Translations under genes and position numbers: made by a program
Part shown: positions 32,526 through 41,431 of the stretch, one piece after another
Layout of the letters: the number at the start of each line of letters is the position of its first letter
Position numbering within the stretch: the first letter of the stretch is position 1
Source of the DNA: Acidimicrobiaceae bacterium
Lineage (GTDB): Bacteria > Actinomycetota > Acidimicrobiia > Acidimicrobiales > Ilumatobacteraceae
DNA length: 64,000 bases
Assembly: GCA_947446815.1 (NCBI GenBank)
Contig: CANFGT010000002.1
Span: 186,001-250,000, forward strand
Direction of reading: 5' to 3'
The notes under the pieces: generated by a model
Told to the model about the DNA's origin: nothing
The model's input: only the letters and a program-made list of their open reading frames with translations
Databases searched by the model: none

Positions 32526-32727
32526 AAGGATTGCGGCGAGCCGTGGGGTTCGCTGCAAGGTGACCGGGCTCAATGGGCTCTCCGGTGATTTCGTCTTTCC
32601 AATAGGTGCCGTTGTCGAGGCGACCGAGTGCAAACTCGACATCGGCCAAGTCACGTTCCATGGTTTCGAGGTCAAGAGGGCTTTCTGGATTCACGATTGT
32701 CATCGTAGGCGGGTCGACAGGGGTCAT
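32524..32727 (-). CDS. Degenerate DksA/TraR-like small protein without zinc cysteines
   Basis: 67 residues. D-V-E-F-A-L-G-R-L-D-N-G-T-Y and the following G-E-P-I-E-P-x-x-L-A-A-N-P-T-A-R match the C-terminal zinc finger of DksA/TraR proteins. The Cys residues are all replaced, with W-K-D-E-I-T in place of the first C-x2-C and R-N-P at the end. The coiled-coil half is also short. It could be a non-zinc RNA polymerase-binding protein or a decaying gene. It is divergent from the cyclophilin gene with 42 bases between the starts. Confidence 0.65.
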   Translation of the reverse strand: MTPVDPPTMTIVNPESPLDLETMERDLADVEFALGRLDNGTYWKDEITGEPIEPGHLAANPTARRNP

Positions 32728-32769
32728 GCGAAAGAGGCACTCTGGGACACTCGTTGTAGCCTCGCTTGC

Positions 32770-33327
32770 ATGAGTTTGCCTTTCCCCGCCCTTGACGGTT
32801 CCGCACCAAAGACCCAGAAATTCCCTGAAGCACCAGAATTGGGCATTGACCCATCAAAGCGCTACACCGCAACGATGGAAACAACTTTGGGAACCATCGT
32901 GATTGCGCTTGATGCAATTAATGCGCCTCGCACCGTCAACAACTTTGTGTACCTCGCGGGTTACCACTATTACGACGGCATCATCTTCCACCGCATCATT
33001 AACGGCTTTATGTGCCAAGGCGGCGATCCAACCGGCACCGGCACGAGCGGGCCTGGCTACCGATTCGGTGATGAATTGCCAAAGCCAGGTCAGTATCAAA
33101 TTGGTTCAGTTGCAATGGCAAATGCTGGACCGAACACAAATGGTTCACAGTTCTTCATCGTGAGTGGCGCAAGCGGCGTTTCTCTTCCACCTGCATACGC
33201 ATTGTTCGGTCAGGTTGTTAAGGGGCTCGACGTTGTTGACGCAATGCAGAACGTGCCAACTGCACGCGGCGATCGTCCGTTAACAGATGTGGTGATCAAC
33301 AGTGTCACCATCACTGTCGCCGACTGA
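32770..33327 (+). CDS. Cyclophilin-type peptidyl-prolyl isomerase
   Basis: 185 residues from the ATG at 32770. A longer frame upstream is antisense to the DksA-like gene. The core motifs are F-H-R-I-I-N-G-F-M-C-Q-G-G-D, M-A-N-A-G-P-N-T-N-G-S-Q-F-F-I and Y-A-L-F-G-Q-V. The catalytic Arg lies in F-H-R and the substrate-binding Phe/Gln in Q-F-F. No signal peptide is present, so it is probably cytosolic. The following gene starts 26 bases inside it. Confidence 0.93.
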   Translation: MSLPFPALDGSAPKTQKFPEAPELGIDPSKRYTATMETTLGTIVIALDAINAPRTVNNFVYLAGYHYYDGIIFHRIINGFMCQGGDPTGTGTSGPGYRFGDELPKPGQYQIGSVAMANAGPNTNGSQFFIVSGASGVSLPPAYALFGQVVKGLDVVDAMQNVPTARGDRPLTDVVINSVTITVAD

Positions 33328-34513
33328 AGTCAGTCTCGCTTCGGCTAGGCGTATTGCACTAGCCGCACAAGGATTCGCTTCGCCACGTCCGTCAGGGCGT
33401 GTTGATCGACGACATCTACGAAAAGTTCTTGACCACGTTGGACTCATTCAGATTGATTCTGTGAATGTCTTAGTGCGCAGCCAAGAACTGCCTTTGTTCT
33501 CACGGCTTGGCGATCACCCGCGAACATTGATTCCTGATGCAACAGCAGATGGCGAGCTTTTTGAATACTGGTGCCACGAAGCATCTCATCTTCCTGCGTC
33601 CATGCATCGTCTTATTCGGTGGCGTATGGAAGATGCTCGCAATGGAACGATGTGGCCCGGGCTACAGAAATTTGCCAAGTCAAAACCGAAGTTCGTTCAA
33701 GAAGTGCGTGATCGTGTGTACAACGATGGACCACTTGTTGCAGGTGATGTCAAAACTCGAACTGGTCCAAAGGGCTCATGGTGGGACTGGGATGACGGCA
33801 AAGCTGCACTGGAGTATCTGTTTTGGACCGGCGAGATCACTGCTCAACGCCGCCCAAATGATTTCGCACGCATGTATTACGCGCCACATCATGTGTTACC
33901 TGCTGAAGTGTTGAAAGCAAAAACGCCAACAGAACGTGAAGCGCGTGGTGAACTGCTGTTGCTTGCGGCGAAGAGCCTGGGCATTGCAACAGCAAGCGAT
34001 TTGCTGGACTATCACCGACAACGCCCTGGTGCTGCAAAGCCAGTGTTGGCAGAACTGGTGCAGCGTGGTGAACTTGAACAAGTTCGCGTTGAGGGATGGC
34101 GCGAAGTTGCATACATGTTGCCTGGTGTGGCACGGCCTCGCAGTGTAAATACCCGTGCTTTGGTGTCACCATTTGACTCACTTGTGTGGTGCAGACCGCG
34201 CATTGAGCGTTTGTGGGATTTTCATTACCGCATTGAGATTTACACCCCGGAACATAAACGTGTCTACGGCTATTACGTATTGCCATTTGTGTTGGGTGAT
34301 CGCATTGTTGCGCGTGTGGACTTAAAGGCAGATCGACAGGCCGGGGTGTTGTTAGTCCATGGCGCCTACAGCGAACTAGACGTTGACCTCAAGCATGTGG
34401 TGAGTGAACTTGCAGCTGAACTGAGATTGATGGCTCAGTGGTTGGGATTAGAAGCCGTGAAAATTGGCGACAAGGGTGATCTCAGCTCGGCACTGTCTCG
34501 ACAGTGTCGCTAA
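33302..34513 (+). CDS. YcaQ-like winged-helix DNA glycosylase (HTH_42)
   Basis: 403 residues from a GTG that overlaps the cyclophilin end by 26 bases. The family's N-terminal winged-helix block and the motif I-Q-I-D-S-V-N-V-L-V-R-S-Q are seen, where Q-x-D is the catalytic signature of YcaQ/AlkX-type interstrand-crosslink glycosylases. E-Y-W-C-H-E-A-S and a C-terminal S-P-F-D-S-L-V-W-C-R-P-R-I-E-R-L also fit. It may excise alkylated bases that crosslink DNA strands. Its 3' end overlaps the convergent MpaB-type gene by 32 bases. Confidence 0.85.
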   Translation: MSPSLSPTEVSLASARRIALAAQGFASPRPSGRVDRRHLRKVLDHVGLIQIDSVNVLVRSQELPLFSRLGDHPRTLIPDATADGELFEYWCHEASHLPASMHRLIRWRMEDARNGTMWPGLQKFAKSKPKFVQEVRDRVYNDGPLVAGDVKTRTGPKGSWWDWDDGKAALEYLFWTGEITAQRRPNDFARMYYAPHHVLPAEVLKAKTPTEREARGELLLLAAKSLGIATASDLLDYHRQRPGAAKPVLAELVQRGELEQVRVEGWREVAYMLPGVARPRSVNTRALVSPFDSLVWCRPRIERLWDFHYRIEIYTPEHKRVYGYYVLPFVLGDRIVARVDLKADRQAGVLLVHGAYSELDVDLKHVVSELAAELRLMAQWLGLEAVKIGDKGDLSSALSRQCR

Positions 34514-35402
34514 TTGTTTCAGCTGCAGGCTGATTGATGGCGGTCGCCCAACGAATTGTTGACGCGACGAAATTGCCGATCGGCTTGACGACAATCTTTT
34601 CCGCAACGGGCAAGTAAGGAAGTTTTAGTTCCACGCGTGCCCATACGGGAAGCAACGCAATTGCTGCTGCAATGATTAGTGAATACGGAATTCGCGATGC
34701 AATAGGAAGCGGTGGCTCAAGCAAGAGATACTTGGCCACATCTGCAGATTCTGCGGTGCCCTTCAATTCGTAGCGATACATCGCAAGTTGGTCGCGAAGA
34801 CCTTGAACTGAAGTTGGCGGAGCGGGAACACCAAGAGCACGAGCGATGACAGCCATGTCTTCGACATAGCCATCGGCTTCCTCGGGTGTCAGGGTGTCGG
34901 CGCCGTAGGCCTGATACGCACGAAGAAAACTGTCAACTTCTGCCACGTGCACCCAACGAAGAAGATGAGGGTCATTGGCTGAGTAGGCACGACCATCAGA
35001 GGCAGTACCAACGACGCGAGTATGAACCGTACGAATGCGATCAATTGTTTGTTGTGCAAGATCGGCGGGCCCAAATGTCGTGGCTGCAAGAAAGTCGGCA
35101 GTGCGTTGGAGGCGACCCCATGGATCGTTGCGATAGTCCGAGTGTTGGGCAACACCTGCCATCGCCAGTGGATGTAGGGACTGAAAGAGCAGCGCTCTCA
35201 TCCCACCAATAAACATGGAGGCGTCGGTATGGACTTTATGAATGGGTCGGTCGGGTGCAAACCAGCGCGGGCCGGGGGCCAACATGACCGCAGCTTGCTT
35301 GTCGTCGGCGTTATCGCCAATGACACGGTCTCGTAGGGCATCGGCCAAGGCAATACGGACAGTTTCCACTTGTTCCGAAACTCGATGAGGGAGCGATGCC
35401 AT
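34482..35402 (-). CDS. MpaB-family oxygenase (DUF2236)
   Basis: 306 residues. The family pattern is L-L-F-Q-S-L-H-P-L-A-M-A-G-V near residue 70, D-P-W-G-R-L-Q-R-T-A, and L-R-W-V-H-V-A-E-V-D-S-F near 150, with the His residues that bind haem in latex-clearing and MpaB-type proteins. A hydrophobic C-terminal segment (S-L-I-I-A-A-A-I-A-L-L-P) may bind the membrane. Family members oxidise hydrophobic substrates or modify secondary metabolites. The actual substrate is unknown. Confidence 0.8.
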   Translation of the reverse strand: MASLPHRVSEQVETVRIALADALRDRVIGDNADDKQAAVMLAPGPRWFAPDRPIHKVHTDASMFIGGMRALLFQSLHPLAMAGVAQHSDYRNDPWGRLQRTADFLAATTFGPADLAQQTIDRIRTVHTRVVGTASDGRAYSANDPHLLRWVHVAEVDSFLRAYQAYGADTLTPEEADGYVEDMAVIARALGVPAPPTSVQGLRDQLAMYRYELKGTAESADVAKYLLLEPPLPIASRIPYSLIIAAAIALLPVWARVELKLPYLPVAEKIVVKPIGNFVASTIRWATAINQPAAETISDTVETVPS

Positions 35403-35477
35403 ATGTACATCGTGTCACTTCCGAAGAGTTCTCGCACCTGCGAATGTGTCACTGCCGTGAACACTACGATTCCTGCC

Positions 35478-36629
35478 GTGACTGATAACCCAATAGTGCA
35501 GCCCGATAACTCATCGAAGATGCCCAGGTGGATACCGCGAGCCGTCATCATTTTTTGGCTTGGTTATCTCGGAACGATTCTGTTGAAGGGCACCGTGGAA
35601 CGCCTCAGCAGTTTGTTGGCCTTGCTGCTTATCTCTCTTTTTGTTGCCCTCGCGTTAGAACCAGCGGTGAACAAGTTGGTCGATCGTGGATGGCGGCGCG
35701 GAACAGCCACAGGTCTCATTCTGGCGACAGTGATTCTCGCCATCATCGGGTTTATGGCAGCCATTGGCACGATCGTTGGGCAACAAGTTGCAGACCTTCT
35801 TTCCAACTCTGAGAAGTATGTCAATGACACAGTGAAACTGATCAACGACACGGTGAAGACTCATATTGATCCCGCTGCGGTGAATGAACGAATTGCAGAC
35901 CCCAATGGAGCAGTGCAGAAGTTCATCAACGGGCAACGAGACAATGTTTTCAAAGTCTCAATTCAGGCCCTCGGCGTGATCTTCCAAGGTTTTGGAATGT
36001 TGTTGTTCTCGTTTTATCTCGTTGCGGACGGGCCACGACTTCGCCGGTCCATTTGCTCTCGTTTGCGCCCCGAACGCCAACGCAAAGTGCTTGACGCTTG
36101 GGAATTAGCGATTACAAAAACAGGCGGCTTCTTGTACTCCAAGGCATTGCTTGCAGCGCTTTCTGCATTAATGAATGGCATTGCTTTCCAGATCATTCAT
36201 ATACCCGCACCGATCGCAATGGCTATCTGGGTAGGACTTGTCTCGCAGTTCCTGCCTGTTATTGGTACGTATATCGCCGGTGTACTACCTGTTCTTCTGA
36301 CGTTTACAGATTCTCCGCTCAAGGCATTGTTAGTGATTGCGTTCATTGCAATCTTCCAACAAGTGGAGAATTACGTCTTCTCGCCACGTATTACTGCGCG
36401 CACTTTGGAATTGCATCCCGCACTCGCTTTTGGTGGCGCACTCGCAGGTGTTGCAGTGCTCGGACCCATCGGAGCTGTTTTGGCCTTGCCCGCTGTTGCA
36501 ATGGGGCAAGCTTTGATTTCATCGTGGGGTATTCGTCACGATGTCATTGAGGATCCATTAACCAAAGTGCATCCGAAGAAATCTCAAAAGAGAAAAATGA
36601 AGAAGACAGGATGGGATAACCCATCATGA
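35478..36629 (+). CDS. AI-2E family transporter
   Basis: About 383 residues from the GTG at 35478. Starts back to 35370 are in frame but would overlap the divergent MpaB gene. The N-terminal helix is followed by a second, a long extramembrane region with E-K-Y-V-N-D-T-V, and six further helices with the family motif Q-Q-V-E-N-Y-V-F-S-P-R-I and L-A-L-P-A-V-A-M-G. About eight helices in total. Some members are Na+/Li+-H+ antiporters and the AI-2 role is not general, so the substrate is open. It overlaps the asparaginase start by 4 bases. Confidence 0.85.
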   Translation: MTDNPIVQPDNSSKMPRWIPRAVIIFWLGYLGTILLKGTVERLSSLLALLLISLFVALALEPAVNKLVDRGWRRGTATGLILATVILAIIGFMAAIGTIVGQQVADLLSNSEKYVNDTVKLINDTVKTHIDPAAVNERIADPNGAVQKFINGQRDNVFKVSIQALGVIFQGFGMLLFSFYLVADGPRLRRSICSRLRPERQRKVLDAWELAITKTGGFLYSKALLAALSALMNGIAFQIIHIPAPIAMAIWVGLVSQFLPVIGTYIAGVLPVLLTFTDSPLKALLVIAFIAIFQQVENYVFSPRITARTLELHPALAFGGALAGVAVLGPIGAVLALPAVAMGQALISSWGIRHDVIEDPLTKVHPKKSQKRKMKKTGWDNPS

Positions 36630-37588
36630 CCGGTGTGCGGCCAGAGCAGTTCGCACCGCTTGCCATCATGACGCGAAGCGGAGTGGATGAAAGCATTCAC
36701 TTTGGTGCACTCGTTGCTCTCAATTCCGACGGCACCACTGCATTCAGCGTGGGGGATCCAACCGTCACAATTTTCCCTCGCTCAGCAACCAAGCCTTTTC
36801 AGGCGTTAGCGATGGTGCGAGCAGGGTTGTCTTTGCCAGCAGATCAATTGGCATTGGTGTGTGCCAGCCATAATGGCCAAGCAATACATCAAGACACTGC
36901 ACGTGCGATTCTCGCAACAGTGGGCCTTGATGAATCTGCACTGCTGAATACCGCTGCGTATTCGATACATGTTCCATCTGCACATGATGCAATTCGTGCA
37001 GGCACCGGGAAAACTGCATTACAGATGGATTGCAGCGGGAAGCATTCGGGGATGTTGGCCACCTGTGTGATTAATGGATGGTCGACCACGGACTATTTGC
37101 ATCCAGAGCATCCGTTGCAACGCGCAATTACTGAAACGCTGACAGAGATAACTGGTGCGGAACCTGTCGCTATCGGAACAGATGGCTGCGGAGCTCCGGC
37201 GCATGTGATTCCACTTGTCCATCTTGCAAAAGCAATGCGCGCACTTGCTGTTGGCGATGCGGGCGCTGAAGGTGTGCAGATCTACGAAGCGATGTCGCAG
37301 TACCCACACATGGTGGCGGGCGATGATCGACATGTCACTGATATTGCGAAGGCCATTCCAGGGCTGGCCGCAAAGGATGGCGCTGAATCGATTTATGTTG
37401 CAACGATGGGCGATGGCCGCGCGGTGGCACTCAAACTTGCCGATGGTTCGGGACGTGGTATCTCGACCGTGTTGTTAGCGGCGTTGACTCGTTTGGGGAT
37501 TGACACGACGGCTGTGCCTGTGCGGGTTGAAGAGATTGTGTTGGGACATGGACAGCCAGTGGGCCGCGTACGGGCCGTGAACATATAG
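36626..37588 (+). CDS. L-asparaginase II-like protein (Asparaginase_II family)
   Basis: 320 residues. The family motifs are E-S-I-H-F-G, R-S-A-T-K-P-F-Q-A-L-A-M-V near residue 50, C-A-S-H-N-G-Q and D-C-S-G-K-H-S-G-M-L-A near 135. The K-P and K-H-S-G segments hold conserved residues of this serine-protease-unlike group, distinct from E. coli AnsB. It should hydrolyse asparagine to aspartate and ammonia, or a related amide. It is coupled to the AI-2E gene (4 bases) and followed after 3 bases by the metallo-hydrolase gene. Confidence 0.9.
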   Translation: MTGVRPEQFAPLAIMTRSGVDESIHFGALVALNSDGTTAFSVGDPTVTIFPRSATKPFQALAMVRAGLSLPADQLALVCASHNGQAIHQDTARAILATVGLDESALLNTAAYSIHVPSAHDAIRAGTGKTALQMDCSGKHSGMLATCVINGWSTTDYLHPEHPLQRAITETLTEITGAEPVAIGTDGCGAPAHVIPLVHLAKAMRALAVGDAGAEGVQIYEAMSQYPHMVAGDDRHVTDIAKAIPGLAAKDGAESIYVATMGDGRAVALKLADGSGRGISTVLLAALTRLGIDTTAVPVRVEEIVLGHGQPVGRVRAVNI

Positions 37589-37591
37589 GTT

Positions 37592-38566
37592 TTGGCGGTG
37601 GCTATTCCATTTGTTCCGCGTATCGACGATGCGCCGTATTTCGTGCCAGAACAAGTCACGCCATTGATGCAACGTGTGATTGCGAAGAATCCTTCAAAGT
37701 TCAGCTATCACGGCACCGGCACCTACATCATCGGCACAAAAGATGTTGTCGTTATTGATCCAGGCCCGAAGATTGATTCACATCGAGACGCATTGCACGC
37801 TGCGTTACAGGGACGCAATGTTGTCGGAATTGTTGTCACTCATTGCCATTCGGACCATTCACCTCTCACTGAATGGCTCCACGCAGAAACTGGAGCGACG
37901 CGTTTCGCCATTGGGCCACACCGCGTGTATGAAGGCTTTGTCGAAGAAGATGATCATGACCCATCAGAGGACGACCCTGATGAGAAAAAAGATGAATCAG
38001 AAGAAGAACGTGAAACGATCGATCTTGCATTCGCACCTGATGTCGCAGTCATTGATGGTGAGACGTTTCTCTCGACTGCTGAGTTTTCATTAACTGCCGT
38101 TGCAACACCTGGGCATACTTCTAATCACCTCAGCGTGGCGATGGATATCGACAACACATTGTTTACGGGTGATCATGTCATGGGTTGGTCGACAACTGTT
38201 GTGTCTCCCCCTGATGGTGACATGCGTGCATATATCGAATCAATGCACAAAGTAATTGCGCGCCAAGATGCGATTTTGTGGCCGACGCATGGCGGTCCGA
38301 TTACAGACCCTCAACCATTTCTCGCCGCGTATCTAGGCCATCGCTTGGAACGTGAAAAGCAAATAGTGGAACAAATCGCTGTAGGCAATGACACGATTCC
38401 AGGAATTGTCAAAGTGTTATACGCGAGTATTGATAAAAAATTGCATCGTCCTGCGCGCCGCAGTGTGTGGTCTCATCTGCGCAAACTGGTGGACGATGGT
38501 GTCATCGCCACAGTTGATGGTGGCGCACCGCGTTTGCTGGGCACATACAAGTTGGCCCACGTCTAA
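37592..38566 (+). CDS. Metallo-beta-lactamase-fold hydrolase (LACTB2-like)
   Basis: 324 residues. The metal site is T-H-C-H-S-D-H near residue 90, with further His at G-H-T-S-N-H and G-D-H-V-M-G-W. A C-terminal winged-helix segment, R-S-V-W-S-H-L-R-K-L, is as in LACTB2-type endoribonucleases. An acidic insert (about 115-140, many Glu/Asp) interrupts the domain between strands and is unusual. It may act on RNA or on small esters. It directly follows the asparaginase gene. Confidence 0.87.
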   Translation: MAVAIPFVPRIDDAPYFVPEQVTPLMQRVIAKNPSKFSYHGTGTYIIGTKDVVVIDPGPKIDSHRDALHAALQGRNVVGIVVTHCHSDHSPLTEWLHAETGATRFAIGPHRVYEGFVEEDDHDPSEDDPDEKKDESEEERETIDLAFAPDVAVIDGETFLSTAEFSLTAVATPGHTSNHLSVAMDIDNTLFTGDHVMGWSTTVVSPPDGDMRAYIESMHKVIARQDAILWPTHGGPITDPQPFLAAYLGHRLEREKQIVEQIAVGNDTIPGIVKVLYASIDKKLHRPARRSVWSHLRKLVDDGVIATVDGGAPRLLGTYKLAHV

Positions 38567-39898
38567 CTATTTGAGCGAGCCCGGCTTCAAAGTCTCAGGG
38601 TCAAATAAAGCAAAGAAATCTTTTGTTGCGCCATGCAGATGACGACCCGGATCACCCATGCGCGTGTCAATGGTCTTTCCTGTTCGATCAGTTTTTCCAA
38701 AGTCTGTATAGGTTGCAAAGAATGGCCATGTGCCATTGATGTCTAATTCCATTGCTGTTTTGCACCCAAGAAGAACAAGAGTGTCGGCCAACATCCCGAT
38801 GTTCACTTTGCCCACGGCCACAAACATCATGAGGCCGTCGGTACGTAAGCAAGCTGCCGAACGAAAGTTAAAGACCTTGTTGTCAAAGTCTTCTCCCCAA
38901 TTAACCGCCTTGAATGACCGGTACACCGACTTGTTCTCTGCAACGAGAGGCGGAAGGTTCTGGCGTAGAGAGGTCCAGCCTTCATCTGCATGCATGTCTT
39001 CACCCCACACGCCGATAGTGCTCGTGCCATCAGCGCGAATGCCAAATGTTGCATAGCCCTTACGAAGTGCGCGAACAGTGCGTCCTTCAGTGACATATCC
39101 ACCTGGCTCGTGTTCGAAGCGGAAACCACCACTAAAACTTGCGATGAGTGACTTCACCGCTGATCCTCGGATACGGGACGAATTGTTCCAGTTCTTTCCA
39201 CCAGGAACTTCAGTGCCGTTGAAAAGTGCAGCATGCACTTTTGTGGGGTCGTAGGTGGCCATTGTGGCTACGACTGATCCATAACACCAAAGAGGTCGGA
39301 TAGAGCTTGCGTAAATGATTGGCTCTTTGCGCACTTTTGCAATTGCATGCCATACTCCCTCACCTTTGATGGCCGGTGAAATAAACGCTTCAATATCGGT
39401 AGGGCGCGAAGGAATTGTGGTTGTGGTCGTTGTTGTGGTTTCGTCCGGCAACGGACTGCTTGTGGTGGTGGTTGTCGTAGTTGTCGCAATGGTGGTCGAA
39501 ACATTCTTTGGTGCAGGGCACGACTGTGTTGCTTTCACTGGTGTACGCACAGCAGGAGCGCTGTTTCCTGTGGGGTGTGTGATGTGGGGCGTTGAGACGC
39601 CAGGCAAATTCTCTGTCGAACTCGGCGGCGTAGTGGTTTCGATTTGTGGTGGGTCTGAATCGAAGGACACGAGCGCGAGTGTGTCGACGGGGGCAACGGC
39701 GGGTGGGTCACTGTGCATCCACGCTTCTAATTTGTCGACCACTGCGCCCATACCCTTGTTGCGTGCCCAGGAGGCAACATTTTGTTGGAGTGGTTCGTTG
39801 GGGTGGGCGAGAACATACCGAGTGACAGAGAAACCGGTGACAACTGAGAAGACAAGAACCCCCGCGCCCAGGCTTCTGAAGATCTTGCGGCGATTCAC
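38567..39898 (-). CDS. Membrane-anchored phosphodiester glycosidase-like protein
   Basis: 443 residues. An N-terminal anchor helix (about 10-30) is followed by a long Pro/Thr-rich linker with two runs of Thr (about 135-170), then a globular C-terminal domain. The C-terminal domain has G-G-F-R-F, R-A-D-G-T-S-T-I-G-V-W-G and a late M-E-L-D-I-N-G-T-W, which fit the NAGPA-like phosphodiester glycosidase family. The linker would span the cell wall. Substrates are unknown. It is convergent with the metallo-hydrolase gene with no gap. Confidence 0.75.
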   Translation of the reverse strand: MNRRKIFRSLGAGVLVFSVVTGFSVTRYVLAHPNEPLQQNVASWARNKGMGAVVDKLEAWMHSDPPAVAPVDTLALVSFDSDPPQIETTTPPSSTENLPGVSTPHITHPTGNSAPAVRTPVKATQSCPAPKNVSTTIATTTTTTTTSSPLPDETTTTTTTTIPSRPTDIEAFISPAIKGEGVWHAIAKVRKEPIIYASSIRPLWCYGSVVATMATYDPTKVHAALFNGTEVPGGKNWNNSSRIRGSAVKSLIASFSGGFRFEHEPGGYVTEGRTVRALRKGYATFGIRADGTSTIGVWGEDMHADEGWTSLRQNLPPLVAENKSVYRSFKAVNWGEDFDNKVFNFRSAACLRTDGLMMFVAVGKVNIGMLADTLVLLGCKTAMELDINGTWPFFATYTDFGKTDRTGKTIDTRMGDPGRHLHGATKDFFALFDPETLKPGSLK

Positions 39899-39916
39899 AA
39901 TGTCAGGTTAGGCGCG

Positions 39917-41401
39917 TTAGGAGGATGAACCCTTGTCACGTAAGTGGCGCCCGACATATGCCACCACCACTTGTTGCGTTTCGTTATCAAAGTACAGATG
40001 AATTCGTACTAGGTGCGCTTTCCGACCGCGACGAAGATGAGCCTCTGCTCTCACTATTTTTCCTCGCCAATCGATGAGGTAGTCCTCTTCGTATTTCTGA
40101 CGTGCTGTTGCAGAAATGTCAGGAGCAAAATCAAGACCCATCTGTCGGCAGGCCAACTTGATGCTGGTGCCCGTAATTTCTCCCGACATCCAGGCACGAG
40201 CCACTTCATTGAGTCGCACTAAATCCTGGAGAACGCTGACAGGTTCTGGACCTTCGAGACCCTCGCCCGACTCAATGGCGCGCTCATGAAAGATGAGAAA
40301 TGGGCAATGTTCTTGAGCCAGCCGCAGTGCTTCTGTCATTGACGCAACTGCACGTGTGTTGGCGGTATTGCCCGCTTGCATTTCTAACGACACATTGCGC
40401 AAGATGAGTTCATCGAGTTGCCCACCCTTTTTCTCTAACTGCGCACGTTGCTCGGCCACTCGGCGGTCAGCATCTGCAAGTGCTGCTTCTAACTCATCGA
40501 TAGAAGCTTGCAGTTGCTCGATATGGACAGCATGTTCTTCACTCTGAACGTCGTTAGTACCGCTGACGTCGCGAATAGAGATTTCAAAAAGATCATCTTC
40601 GCGTCGAGGAGGCGCAGGAACTCGAGGTGCTGCGATGGAGCGCGCGGCGGCATCAATGATGATTTGTACAAGTCGTGACCGCTCGCGATTTTCTGACGCA
40701 GTTGGTAATTCACGGCGCCGAACAATTTCTGGTTCGGTGTTTCCCGCCCAATTCACAAGGACGGTTCCCGGACCAACAAGTGTGTAACCGGTCAACATTA
40801 AGAATCCGTGGAGAGCTTCTGCGGTCGTGAGCTGCACTACATGGACCAGCCCAATGAGCGGTCCAGCCCCCATTGCGATGAGTGGGGGAGTTCGACGTTC
40901 AAAGTCGAGTACTTCAACGAGAACGGGAAGACGACGGCTGGGTGCGAGAACAAATGCTGCAATCTCTTGCCCACCTAATTCATCAGACACAAGCGATGGT
41001 GAATCTGAGATGTAGCGATTCGCATCTTCGGAGGGAACAAGTGCAAGCGCCTTCTTGACAAGTTGTGCGACGCGCAATGGAAGAAATGGTGAAGTGAAGG
41101 GGATGACTCGCGATGCAGTCGGTGTCGATGCAATGCGCACATCGAACGTAAGGACTTCCCCGATGAGAACCACGCTGATGGTCAATGTCTCTACGTGGGA
41201 ACTCCCGGGTGCGCTCTCGGTAATCGTGAGACGAAATACGGGGTCATCAGAGGCTTCGCGAATACGGACTGTTGTTCCGGGACCGCGCGACTCAAGTGGA
41301 TAAAACTCAACGAGCCAATCACTGACGAGATCAATCAGGGCAATACGTTGCTGCTCGGTGCAATCGACTGTGGGAAGAGAGAGCGCGTAGGTGGTAATCA
41401 C
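39917..41401 (-). CDS. Unrecognised protein with coiled coil and a C-terminal conserved module
   Basis: 494 residues. Residues 1-260 form a globular region that I do not recognise. A heptad-rich coiled coil covers about 290-345 (L-Q-A-S-I-D-E-L-E-A-A-L-A-D-A-D-R-R-V). The last about 65 residues hold Y-E-E-D-Y-L-I-D-W, R-R-G-R-K-A-H-L-V-R-I-H-L-Y-F-D and V-V-V-A-Y-V-G-R-H-L. This module, 'H-x-x-x-R-I-H-x-x-x-D ... V-x-Y-x-G-x-H-L', resembles from memory the end of many uncharacterised, accessory-region proteins. There is no signal peptide. It lies 19 bases upstream of the glycosidase-like gene. Confidence 0.65.
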   Translation of the reverse strand: MITTYALSLPTVDCTEQQRIALIDLVSDWLVEFYPLESRGPGTTVRIREASDDPVFRLTITESAPGSSHVETLTISVVLIGEVLTFDVRIASTPTASRVIPFTSPFLPLRVAQLVKKALALVPSEDANRYISDSPSLVSDELGGQEIAAFVLAPSRRLPVLVEVLDFERRTPPLIAMGAGPLIGLVHVVQLTTAEALHGFLMLTGYTLVGPGTVLVNWAGNTEPEIVRRRELPTASENRERSRLVQIIIDAAARSIAAPRVPAPPRREDDLFEISIRDVSGTNDVQSEEHAVHIEQLQASIDELEAALADADRRVAEQRAQLEKKGGQLDELILRNVSLEMQAGNTANTRAVASMTEALRLAQEHCPFLIFHERAIESGEGLEGPEPVSVLQDLVRLNEVARAWMSGEITGTSIKLACRQMGLDFAPDISATARQKYEEDYLIDWRGKIVRAEAHLRRGRKAHLVRIHLYFDNETQQVVVAYVGRHLRDKGSSS

Positions 41402-41431
41402 AGCGTCACCATTTCTGACCCATGAGCGGAC

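Noticed and set aside
39430-39490. Repeated GTTGTGG-like runs read as a possible minisatellite or CRISPR-like repeat
   Set aside because: They are the Thr codons of the stalk region of the glycosidase-like protein, without regular spacers.
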